Assembly: GCA_902760765.1 (NCBI GenBank)
Contig: CACWHO010000022.1
Location: forward strand, 1 to 7,865
Direction of reading: 5' to 3'
Source of the DNA: an uncultured Eubacteriales bacterium
GTDB taxonomy: Bacteria; Bacillota; Clostridia; TANB77; CAG-508
Length of the DNA stretch: 7,865 nt
In this document: piece after piece, positions 1 to 5,881 of the stretch
How the letters are laid out: each line of letters starts with the position of its first letter
How positions within the stretch are numbered: position 1 is the first letter of the stretch
Translations under genes and position numbers: made by a program
The notes under the pieces: generated by a model
Databases searched by the model: none
What the model saw: the letters and a program-made list of their open reading frames with translations, nothing else
Told to the model about the DNA's origin: nothing

Positions 1-14
1 GACACGAGGAGCCA
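1..14 (+). tRNA. 3' end of a tRNA, probably tRNA-Asn (partial)
   Basis: The first 14 bases read as the end of a tRNA: the last bases of the T stem (GAC), a 3' acceptor strand ACGAGGA (4-10), a discriminator G (11) and an encoded CCA (12-14). A strong terminator begins 8 nt later, as expected after a tRNA gene or cluster. A 5' acceptor strand TCCTCGT would match, and an acceptor pairing starting U1-A72 with discriminator G is typical of bacterial tRNA-Asn, whose E. coli version also ends GAGGAGCCA. The body and anticodon lie outside the window, so the amino acid is an inference and chance similarity is possible. Confidence 0.6.
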
Positions 15-21
15 AATAATA

Positions 22-68
22 AAAACTCTGTGATATTGAAAAATCAATATTTACAGAGTTTTATTTTT
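22..68 (+). terminator. Rho-independent terminator after the tRNA end
   Basis: AAAACTCTGT (22-31) pairs perfectly with ACAGAGTTTT (53-62). The stem continues after a small G/TT internal loop with ATATTGA (33-39) against TCAATAT (44-50) around an AAAA loop. A T-rich tract (59-68) follows. The A-rich left flank would also give a U tract on the other strand, so it could work in both directions. It separates the upstream tRNA from the P-type ATPase unit. Confidence 0.85.
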
Positions 69-71
69 ATG

Positions 72-92
72 TTGTACGACTATTTGTACGAC
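72..92. repeat. 9-bp direct repeat upstream of the ATPase promoter
   Basis: TTGTACGAC occurs at 72-80 and again at 84-92, a spacing of 12 bp, just upstream of a TTGACA hexamer at 104-109. The repeats are richer in GC than the surrounding intergenic DNA. Their place next to a promoter suggests a tandem regulator-binding site, but no known operator is recognised and duplication by chance is possible. Confidence 0.4.
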
Positions 93-103
93 AATTTATA
101 AAA

Positions 104-146
104 TTGACAGATTATTCTTTATTTTAATATTTATTTATGATATAAT
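104..146 (+). promoter_or_regulatory. Candidate sigma-A promoter region for the P-type ATPase
   Basis: Two overlapping solutions are visible. A perfect -35 hexamer TTGACA (104-109) can pair with a weak TATTTA (128-133) at 18 bp spacing. Alternatively, an extended -10, TGATATAAT (138-146), would work with only a poor -35 around 118-123. The TATAAT is 31 bp from the TTGACA, so these two best boxes cannot belong to one promoter. The TATAAT option starts transcription near 153, leaving a leader of about 38 nt, too short for an M-box Mg2+ riboswitch. Confidence 0.55.
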
Positions 147-190
147 TTACCACGAGCAAATTTTAAAAATACGGAAGGAAATGAGTAAAA

Positions 191-2830
191 GTGGAAAATA
201 CATTTTATAGAAAAATAAATGCCACAAAAACTAAATCATTAGAAGCACAAAAGAAACTTATAGAAAACTATACCGAAATAGCAAAAAAAGGAAAAGATGA
301 GATACTAAAAAATTTAAATTCTAACATTGAAAATGGACTAAAAAACAGTGAAGTCAAAAAGAAACTAGAAGAAAATGGACCAAATATTGTAGTTAAAAAC
401 GATAAAAAAAGCCCATTATACTTTTTAGCAAATTCATTTAAAGATAAATTTATAATAATACTTTTTGTTTTAGCAGTAATAAACTTTTTTGCTGGTGGAA
501 AGGACTTTCTTAGTGCATCAATAATAATTGGAATTGCAGTTGCAAGTGCATTAATTAGGTTTTTCCAAGATTGGTCAGTTTATAAATTTAACCAAGAATT
601 AAAATCTAAGCTAGTTACAAAAACAAATGTAATTAGAGATGGTAAAGAAGAAGAAATAAATGTAGAAAAAATTGTACCAGGAGATATCATACATTTAAAT
701 GCAGGAGTTTTAATTCCAGCAGATATGATGATTCTAGAAGCAAAAGACTTATTTGTAAATCAATCTATGTTTACAGGAGAGTCTGTTCCAGTAGAAAAAA
801 CTTCAAATTATGAAAATCCAACTGGAGAAATAACAACATTTTCAAATATTGCATTAATGGGTTCAAGTATAATTTCTGGAGAAGGTATTGGAATAATTAT
901 AAATACTGGATTTGACACATATTTAGGATTAATGAACAAAGAAATTTCAACTAAAAAAGAAGTTACAAATTTTGAAAAGGGAATTGATAGCATAACAAAA
1001 ATGCTTATAAGATTTATGCTTGTAACATCAGTTTGTGTATTTTTCTTAAATCTTTTAATACAACATAAACCATGGGAAGCACTATTATTTGCACTTTCAG
1101 TAGCTGTTGGAATAACACCAAGTATGCTTCCAATGATTGTAAATGTAAATTTAACAAAAGGAACAAAAACTTTAGCTAAAAAGAAAACTCTTGTAAAAAA
1201 TATAAATTCAATTCAAAATTTAGGAGCAATTGATATTTTATGTACAGATAAAACCGGAACTCTTACAATGGATAAAATAACACTTCAAAAATATATAAAT
1301 GTAGAAGGAGAAGAAGATTTATCAATTTTAAAATATGCATATGTAAATTCATATTTTGGAACAGGAATGAAAAATCTTGTAGATAGAGCAATAATTTCAT
1401 ATGGAAAAGAACATAAAGTGGAAAATTTACTTGAAAATTACAAGAAAATAGATGAAATTCCATTTGATTATGAAAGAAAAAAATCAAGTGTTGTTGTAAA
1501 AAATGAAACAGACTATAAAATAATATCAAAAGGTGCATTAGAAGAAATTTTAAAAGGATGTACAAAAGTAAGATATAAAGAACAAGAAAAACCAATTACA
1601 GATGAATTAATTGAACAAATAAACCAAAATGCAAGAGCTATGGCTCAAAAGGGGATGCAAGTAATTAGCTTAGCATTAAAAGAAACATATCCCGGAAAAG
1701 ATAAATTTACACCAAAAGATGAAAAAGACATGACATTTGTTGGATTCGTTGCATTTTTGGATCCACCAAAAAAGGAAGCTGCAAAAACAATAAAAGAATT
1801 AGAAAAAATAGGAATATCAACAAGAATATTAACAGGAGACAATCCATATTCAACAAGAACAATATGTGAAGAAGCACATATTGATGATTCAAAAATTTTA
1901 TTAGGTACAGATATTGATAAAATGGATGACAATGAACTAAAAAAGGAAATAGAACATGTTTATGTATTTTCAAGAATGAATCCACTTCAAAAAGAAAGAG
2001 TTGTAAATGCATTTAAAGCAAATGGACATGTTGTTGGTTACATGGGAGATGGAGTAAATGATAGCCCATCACTACACACAGCAGATGTTGGATTATGTGT
2101 AAATTCTGGAACAGATATAGCTAAAGAATCTGCAGACATTATTTTACTAGAAAAGGGATTAAATGTAATTTATGATGGAGTATTAGAAGGAAGAAAAGTT
2201 TATGGAAATATAATCAAATACATGAAAATGGCACTAAGCTCAGACTTTGGAGATGTATTTAGTATATTAATTGCAAGTTTGTTTTTACCATTTTTGCCAT
2301 TAATACCAATACAAATGCTAATACAAGATTTTATTTATGATATTTCACAAATTGGAATTCCATATGATAATGTTGATGAGGAATTTTTACAAAAACCAAA
2401 ACAATGGGACACAAAAAATTTAGCATCATTTATGATAGTTATGGGAATTGCAAGCTCTGTGATAGATGTTTTGGCATTTGCAATCTTCTGGTATGTATTC
2501 CAATACAATTCTGTTGAAAAACAAGCATATTTCCAAACAGCATGGTTTGTTGAATGCCTAGTTTCAGAATTATTGATTATACATTTCATAAGAACAAGTA
2601 AAAAGCCATTTATAGAATCAAGACCAAATAAAGTTTTAATGAATCTTACATTATTTTCAATATTTCTTACAGTAATTATACCAATATTATTACACAATAT
2701 ACCATCATTTAACTTTGTAATTTTACCACCAGTATATTATTTAGTTGTTATGGATTTAATTGTTGTATATTCATTAATTGTTGAAATTGTAAAGAAAATA
2801 TATATAAAAATAGTTGGAGAGTGGTTATAA
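191..2830 (+). CDS. mgtA: Magnesium-importing P-type ATPase (MgtA-like, P3B)
   Basis: An 879-residue cation pump predicted to use ATP to import Mg2+ across the cytoplasmic membrane; length fits MgtA/MgtB (about 900). Visible parts in order: a charged cytosolic N-terminus; M1-M2 (about 88-124); actuator TGES (195-198); M3-M4 (about 271-322); phosphorylation motif DKTGTLT with Asp353; nucleotide-binding KGA near 450; DPP (524-526); hinge GDGVNDSP (619-626); and six further hydrophobic segments (about 690-871). The signature stretches around M4 (MLPMI), NxIQNLGAxDILCTDKTG and the M5-M6 region ending YDISQIGIPYDNVD are those of MgtA. In M4 the usual PEMLP is PSMLP (310-314). The start is GTG at 191, the first possible start after an in-frame TGA at 182. 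The ribosome site GGAAGG (173-178) is 12 nt away, the same spacing as at murI. Family assignment is firm; substrate Mg2+ is inferred. Confidence 0.93.
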   Translation: MENTFYRKINATKTKSLEAQKKLIENYTEIAKKGKDEILKNLNSNIENGLKNSEVKKKLEENGPNIVVKNDKKSPLYFLANSFKDKFIIILFVLAVINFFAGGKDFLSASIIIGIAVASALIRFFQDWSVYKFNQELKSKLVTKTNVIRDGKEEEINVEKIVPGDIIHLNAGVLIPADMMILEAKDLFVNQSMFTGESVPVEKTSNYENPTGEITTFSNIALMGSSIISGEGIGIIINTGFDTYLGLMNKEISTKKEVTNFEKGIDSITKMLIRFMLVTSVCVFFLNLLIQHKPWEALLFALSVAVGITPSMLPMIVNVNLTKGTKTLAKKKTLVKNINSIQNLGAIDILCTDKTGTLTMDKITLQKYINVEGEEDLSILKYAYVNSYFGTGMKNLVDRAIISYGKEHKVENLLENYKKIDEIPFDYERKKSSVVVKNETDYKIISKGALEEILKGCTKVRYKEQEKPITDELIEQINQNARAMAQKGMQVISLALKETYPGKDKFTPKDEKDMTFVGFVAFLDPPKKEAAKTIKELEKIGISTRILTGDNPYSTRTICEEAHIDDSKILLGTDIDKMDDNELKKEIEHVYVFSRMNPLQKERVVNAFKANGHVVGYMGDGVNDSPSLHTADVGLCVNSGTDIAKESADIILLEKGLNVIYDGVLEGRKVYGNIIKYMKMALSSDFGDVFSILIASLFLPFLPLIPIQMLIQDFIYDISQIGIPYDNVDEEFLQKPKQWDTKNLASFMIVMGIASSVIDVLAFAIFWYVFQYNSVEKQAYFQTAWFVECLVSELLIIHFIRTSKKPFIESRPNKVLMNLTLFSIFLTVIIPILLHNIPSFNFVILPPVYYLVVMDLIVVYSLIVEIVKKIYIKIVGEWL

Positions 2831-2922
2831 ACTTAAAAGTTGAAAATAATTATAATTTTGGCAACTTAAAATTTACCTTTTTAGTCAAAATTTAATCATT
2901 TTTCAACTAGATTTATATCTTC

Positions 2923-2928
2923 AGGAGG
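2923..2928 (+). promoter_or_regulatory. Ribosome binding site of murI
   Basis: A perfect AGGAGG lies 12 nt before the ATG at 2941. This spacing is long but supports that start. In the rest of the 110-nt gap after the ATPase (2831-2940) I see no convincing promoter and no GC-rich terminator. The segment AAGTTG (2837-2842) can pair with either CAACTT at 2862-2867 or CAACT at 2904-2908, which are weak alternative pairings. Read-through from the ATPase into murI is therefore possible. Confidence 0.75.
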
Positions 2929-2940
2929 AAAATAATAAAA

Positions 2941-3693
2941 ATGAATAATAATTCAATAGGAGTTTTCGACTCTGGAATAGGTGGGGCAACAGTTCTAAAA
3001 GAAATAATAAAAATATTGCCAAATGAAAATTATATTTTTTACAGTGATTCAATTCATAATCCATATGGAGATAAAAGTGATGATAAAATACTTGAATTTT
3101 GTGATGATATTGTAAAAGAATTTTTAGATAAAAAATGTAAAGCAATTGTTATTGCATGTAATACAGCAAGTGCGAAATCAGCAGATAGATTAAGAAAAAA
3201 ATATCCTCAAATACCAATAATTGCAATAGAGCCAGCATATAAAATGGTACATGATTTTGCATATGATAAAACCACATTAATAATGGCAACAAAAGGCACA
3301 ATCGAAAGTGAAAAATTTCATAAATTATATGATAAATATAACAATCACAAAACATATTTAATGGAATGTGTTGGATTAGCAGATATTATTGAACAAAATG
3401 ATGAAGAAAAAATAGATAAATATTTAAATGAAAACTTAAAAGAGTATATTGGAAAAGTTCAAAATGTAGTTTTAGGATGTACGCATTATCCATTAATTCA
3501 AGATAAAATAAAAAATGTTTTGGGCAATGTAGAATTTTTTAATGGAGCACCAAATTTGGCAAGACATCTAAAAGAAGTATTAACAGAGGAAAATATGCTT
3601 ACTGACTCAACCAAAAAAGGGAATATTGAGTTTATAGATTCAAGTAATTCAGAATTGAAAAAGGAAAGATTCTTCAATTATCTATTATTTTAG
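2941..3693 (+). CDS. murI: Glutamate racemase
   Basis: Cofactor-independent racemase converting L-glutamate to D-glutamate in the cytoplasm for peptidoglycan precursor synthesis. All family landmarks are present: N-terminal GVFDSGIGG with Asp10 and Ser11; SDSIHNPYG (35-43), corresponding to the usual GDTxxxPYG; the first catalytic cysteine in ACNTASA (Cys73); IEPA (96-99); and the second catalytic cysteine in LGCTHYPL (Cys180, with His182). At 250 residues it is slightly shorter than many MurI/RacE proteins (about 265-270); the shortfall is at the C-terminus, beyond the catalytic core. Its TAG stop (3691-3693) lies at the edge of the large inverted-repeat element downstream. Single gene, 110 nt after the ATPase gene and separated from recN by 395 nt. 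Function is confident; aspartate racemases are related but lack this combination of motifs. Confidence 0.95.
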   Translation: MNNNSIGVFDSGIGGATVLKEIIKILPNENYIFYSDSIHNPYGDKSDDKILEFCDDIVKEFLDKKCKAIVIACNTASAKSADRLRKKYPQIPIIAIEPAYKMVHDFAYDKTTLIMATKGTIESEKFHKLYDKYNNHKTYLMECVGLADIIEQNDEEKIDKYLNENLKEYIGKVQNVVLGCTHYPLIQDKIKNVLGNVEFFNGAPNLARHLKEVLTEENMLTDSTKKGNIEFIDSSNSELKKERFFNYLLF

Positions 3694-3699
3694 ATTTAT

Positions 3700-3887
3700 A
3701 AAATGCAGTTAATATAAATAATTTATGAAGTGACGAATGAGATTGAAAAGTGTGCTAGAAAATTTTGGTTTAAGAAAATGAAGGAACCCAAACTCTTTTG
3801 GGGAGTGTCATTTTCTTAAACCTAAATTTTCTAAACACTTGTATTGAGCCGAGGAACGTAATAAATTATTTATATTAACTGCATTTT
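3700..3887. repeat. 188-nt long inverted-repeat (hairpin) element, MITE-like or structured RNA
   Basis: The outer arms, 3700-3726 and 3861-3887, are perfect reverse complements over 27 bp. Inside, TAGAAAATTT (3756-3765) pairs with 3824-3833, and GGTTTAAGAAAATGA (3767-3781) pairs with 3808-3822. AAGTGT (3748-3753) pairs with ACACTT (3835-3840), and an apical CCCAAA (3787-3792) pairs with TTTGGG (3797-3802) around a CTCT loop. Between the outer and inner stems is a large asymmetric internal loop with purine-rich strands (about 3727-3747 and 3841-3860), interrupted by a possible 3-bp ACG/CGT helix. Weaker outer pairing (TAGAT 3691-3695 with ATCTA 3895-3899) reaches the murI stop codon. There is no ORF in it and no clear target-site duplication. 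It could be a non-autonomous mobile repeat, a structured RNA in the murI 3' region, or a giant terminator (ATTTTT follows). Confidence 0.8.
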
Positions 3888-3910
3888 TAATAATATCTAA
3901 AAAATAAAAA

Positions 3911-3924
3911 CGAAAAAATGTTCG
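3911..3924. promoter_or_regulatory. LexA (SOS)-type operator upstream of recN
   Basis: CGAAAAAATGTTCG matches the Gram-positive LexA box CGAAC-N4-GTTCG at 9 of the 10 defined positions; the fifth base is A instead of C. It ends 8 bp before the -35 of the recN promoter. recN is a classic SOS gene in other bacteria, so the position makes biological sense. The match is read by eye. The sequence is A-rich, so part of the left half could arise by chance. Confidence 0.55.
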
Positions 3925-3932
3925 AAAAACTA

Positions 3933-3961
3933 TTGACTTTTTAAAATATAAAATATATAAT
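3933..3961 (+). promoter_or_regulatory. Sigma-A promoter of recN
   Basis: TTGACT (3933-3938) and a perfect TATAAT (3956-3961) are separated by exactly 17 bp, the optimal sigma-A arrangement. Transcription would begin near 3968, giving recN a leader of about 120 nt that contains the dyad at 3980-3996 and the hairpin at 4005-4063. Confidence 0.85.
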
Positions 3962-3979
3962 AAAACCAAACAAAAAATC

Positions 3980-3996
3980 GCAAACAATTTGTTCGC
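3980..3996. promoter_or_regulatory. 17-bp dyad just downstream of the recN transcription start
   Basis: GCAAACAATTTGTTCGC is an odd-length inverted repeat with one mismatched pair, located about 12-28 bases after the predicted start site. Its right half, TTGTTCG, resembles the right half of the SOS-type box at 3911-3924. The half-sites here have a 5-bp centre instead of 4, so it is at best a degenerate LexA site. It could instead bind another repressor or form a small RNA hairpin. Confidence 0.4.
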
Positions 3997-4004
3997 AAAA
4001 ATGA

Positions 4005-4063
4005 TAGTGTTAAGTAATCTATAAAGAAAATAAAAATATTAGAAAATATTTTAATTAACACTA
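4005..4063 (+). other. Stem-loop in the recN leader
   Basis: TAGTGTTAAGTAA (4005-4017) pairs with 4051-4063 over 13 positions with one G-A mismatch. An inner AT stem (4034-4040 with 4045-4051) competes for one base. The structure ends 11 nt before the recN ribosome site and has no U tract, so it is more likely a leader structure than a terminator. All pairs are AT-rich, so stability is modest. Confidence 0.45.
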
Positions 4064-4074
4064 ACAGAGATTTT

Positions 4075-4081
4075 AGGGAGG
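4075..4081 (+). promoter_or_regulatory. Ribosome binding site of recN
   Basis: AGGGAGG ends 7 nt before the ATG at 4089, ideal spacing. It fixes the recN start, whose product begins directly with the N-terminal ATPase strand expected for the family. Confidence 0.85.
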
Positions 4082-4088
4082 TCTTTTT

Positions 4089-5720
4089 ATGATATCTACA
4101 TTACATATTAGAAATATTGGAATAATAGGAGATTTAAGCATTGATTTAAACAATGGTTTAAATGTTTTAACAGGAGAAACTGGAGCTGGAAAAACTTTAA
4201 TAATTGATTCATTAAAAATAATTTCCGGTGGTAGATTTTCAAAAGATATGATTAGAAAAGGAGAAACAAATTCTTTTGTAGAAATATGCATGTATGAACC
4301 TGAAAGTGCGGATGCAATGGATGGAAATATAATAGTTTCAAGAGAGATAAATTCTAATGGTAAAAATATGTGTAAGATAAATGGAAGAATGGTAACAGTA
4401 AATGAATTAAAAACTTTTATGAGTAAATTCATCGAAATCCATGGACAAAATGACAACCAAACTTTGTTAGAAAACAAATATCATTTAAAATATTTAGATG
4501 GATATATTGGAAAAGACTTATCTAAATTAATGTGTGAATATGGAGAAAAATATGCAAGATATCAAGAAATTTTAAAAGAATTAAAAAATAATTATGGTGA
4601 TGAAAAAGAAAGAGAAAGAAAATTAGACTTGCTAAAATATCAGTTAAATGAAATTGATGACGCAAATTTAAATGAAAATGAAGAAATAGAACTTGAAGAA
4701 AAAAGAAAAATAATGATGAATTCAGAAAAAATATCAAATAGCTTAAATGAAGCAGATATTGCCATTGGAGAAAATAGTATAGACAATTTAAGTGAAGGAA
4801 TAAGAGCATTGGAAAAGCTTGAAAATATTGATAAAAAATATGAACAACTTTCATCAGACTTAAAAAGTATATATTATGAATTACAAGAAATTTCAAGAGA
4901 TATTTCAAGTTCAAAAGATGATATTTATTTTGATGAGAACGAAAGAGATGAAGTAGAAAAAAGATTAGACCTAATATATTCATTAAAAAGAAAATATGGA
5001 AATTCAGTTAAAGAAATTTTAAATTATAGAAATGAGATAGAAAATGAAATAAATCATATAGAAAATTTAGATGATTTTATTCAAAAATTAAAAAAGGAAC
5101 TAAAACAAATAAAAAATGAGATGGAAGAATTGGCTAGCAAAATACATGAACTAAGAGCAAAATATGGAATTCAATTAAGTGAAAAGATAAATAGTGTTTT
5201 AACTGAATTAGAAATGAAAAATGCTAAAATAAATATACATGTAGATTATAATGAAAACGAATTTCTTAAAACAGGAAAAGATGAAGTTGAATTTTATATT
5301 AGAACAAATTTAGGAGAAGATGAAAAACAATTGTCTAAAATAGCATCAGGTGGAGAAATGTCAAGAATAATGTTAGCAATAAAAACAGTATTAGCAGACA
5401 CAGATAAAATGCCTGTAATGATTTTTGACGAAATTGATACAGGAATAAGCGGAAAAGCAGCAAATTCAGTAGCAGAAAAGTTAAATAAAATATCAAAAAA
5501 TCATCAAGTTATTTGTATTTCACATTTACCAAGTATTGCAGCAATAGCAGATTATAATTACTTTATAAGCAAAAATGTTATTAATGAAAGAACAAATACA
5601 AATATTAAATTATTAAATGAAAGCGAAATATTAGAAGAAATTGCAAGAATCTCATCAGGTGAAATTAATGAAACAACAATAAACTATGCAATGCAATTGA
5701 GAAACAAAAAAGTTTCATAA
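4089..5720 (+). CDS. recN: DNA repair protein RecN (SMC-like ATPase)
   Basis: A 543-residue SMC-like ATPase that acts early in recombinational repair of DNA double-strand breaks in the cytoplasm. The N-terminal half-ATPase carries Walker A GETGAGKT (29-36) and the RecN-typical IEIHGQNDNQTLL stretch. A long Glu/Lys-rich central region (about 140-375) is predicted coiled coil. The C-terminal half carries the ABC signature SGGEMSR (from 420), Walker B MIFDEIDTG (444-452, with Asp447 and Glu448), the D-loop region GISGKAA and the switch histidine in SHLP (His479). Length agrees with the family (about 550-570). In many Firmicutes recN follows argR; here it stands alone between murI and eno with its own promoter, an SOS-type box and a structured leader. 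Those features suggest damage-inducible expression, which is an inference. Confidence 0.96.
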   Translation: MISTLHIRNIGIIGDLSIDLNNGLNVLTGETGAGKTLIIDSLKIISGGRFSKDMIRKGETNSFVEICMYEPESADAMDGNIIVSREINSNGKNMCKINGRMVTVNELKTFMSKFIEIHGQNDNQTLLENKYHLKYLDGYIGKDLSKLMCEYGEKYARYQEILKELKNNYGDEKERERKLDLLKYQLNEIDDANLNENEEIELEEKRKIMMNSEKISNSLNEADIAIGENSIDNLSEGIRALEKLENIDKKYEQLSSDLKSIYYELQEISRDISSSKDDIYFDENERDEVEKRLDLIYSLKRKYGNSVKEILNYRNEIENEINHIENLDDFIQKLKKELKQIKNEMEELASKIHELRAKYGIQLSEKINSVLTELEMKNAKINIHVDYNENEFLKTGKDEVEFYIRTNLGEDEKQLSKIASGGEMSRIMLAIKTVLADTDKMPVMIFDEIDTGISGKAANSVAEKLNKISKNHQVICISHLPSIAAIADYNYFISKNVINERTNTNIKLLNESEILEEIARISSGEINETTINYAMQLRNKKVS

Positions 5721-5744
5721 TATAGATAAAATATTTAATCTATA
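5721..5744 (+). other. Small AT-rich hairpin just after recN
   Basis: TATAGAT (5721-5727) pairs with ATCTATA (5738-5744), starting on the base after the recN stop codon. The stem has only one G-C pair and is followed by A-rich DNA, not a T tract, so it is a poor candidate for an intrinsic terminator. It may mark the 3' end of the recN message or be incidental. Confidence 0.3.
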
Positions 5745-5768
5745 AAAAGACAATCTTTATATCAAAAT

Positions 5769-5798
5769 TTGAATAAAACAATAAAAAATGTAAATAAT
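5769..5798 (+). promoter_or_regulatory. Weak candidate promoter for eno
   Basis: TTGAAT (5769-5774) is followed by TAAATA (5791-5796, 16 bp spacing) or AATAAT (5793-5798, 18 bp). A highly expressed glycolytic gene would be expected to have its own promoter in this 161-nt gap, and this is the best I can find. The -10 element is poor. Confidence 0.3.
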
Positions 5799-5816
5799 CT
5801 TCAAAAGCAATTAAGA

Positions 5817-5852
5817 ATGTTATAAGAGTCTACAAAAATAGAGCTATAACAT
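5817..5852 (+). other. Hairpin in the eno leader
   Basis: ATGTTATA (5817-5824) pairs perfectly with TATAACAT (5845-5852). After an internal loop (AGAG against GC), TCTA (5829-5832) pairs with TAGA (5839-5842) around a CAAAAA loop. No T tract follows, so it is not a typical terminator. It sits 14 nt upstream of the eno ribosome site and may stabilise the message or affect translation. Confidence 0.45.
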
Positions 5853-5866
5853 AGAAAATTAAATTG

Positions 5867-5873
5867 AAGGGAG
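5867..5873 (+). promoter_or_regulatory. Ribosome binding site that sets the eno start
   Basis: AAGGGAG (5867-5873) ends 8 nt before the ATG at 5882. An in-frame TTG at 5864 would give six extra residues, but it overlaps this site and lacks a ribosome site of its own, so ATG 5882 is preferred. Confidence 0.85.
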
Positions 5874-5881
5874 ATTATTAT

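Noticed and set aside
153..190. M-box (Mg2+) riboswitch in the ATPase leader
   Set aside because: The leader is about 38 nt from the TATAAT promoter, or about 50 nt from the TTGACA one. An M-box needs roughly 150 nt, and no M-box motif is visible.
1263..1595. Open frame of 110 codons antisense to the P-type ATPase
   Set aside because: It is Leu/Phe/His-rich low-complexity sequence typical of the reverse strand of AT-rich coding DNA, has no ribosome site and lies wholly inside a well-supported gene. Similar antisense frames within mgtA, murI, recN and eno were rejected for the same reason.
3700..3887. T-box, lysine, c-di-GMP or group II intron identity for the large hairpin
   Set aside because: No T-box sequence (AGGGTGGNACCGCG), no riboswitch core that I recognise and no domain V with downstream reverse transcriptase are present. 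The element stays unassigned.
4073..4477. 134-codon minus-strand frame overlapping the recN start
   Set aside because: It runs antisense through the Walker A region of recN and across its ribosome site. No family resemblance or ribosome site was seen.
5864..5881. TTG start extending enolase by six residues
   Set aside because: The TTG overlaps the ribosome site that serves the ATG at 5882, and the extra residues are not part of the enolase fold.
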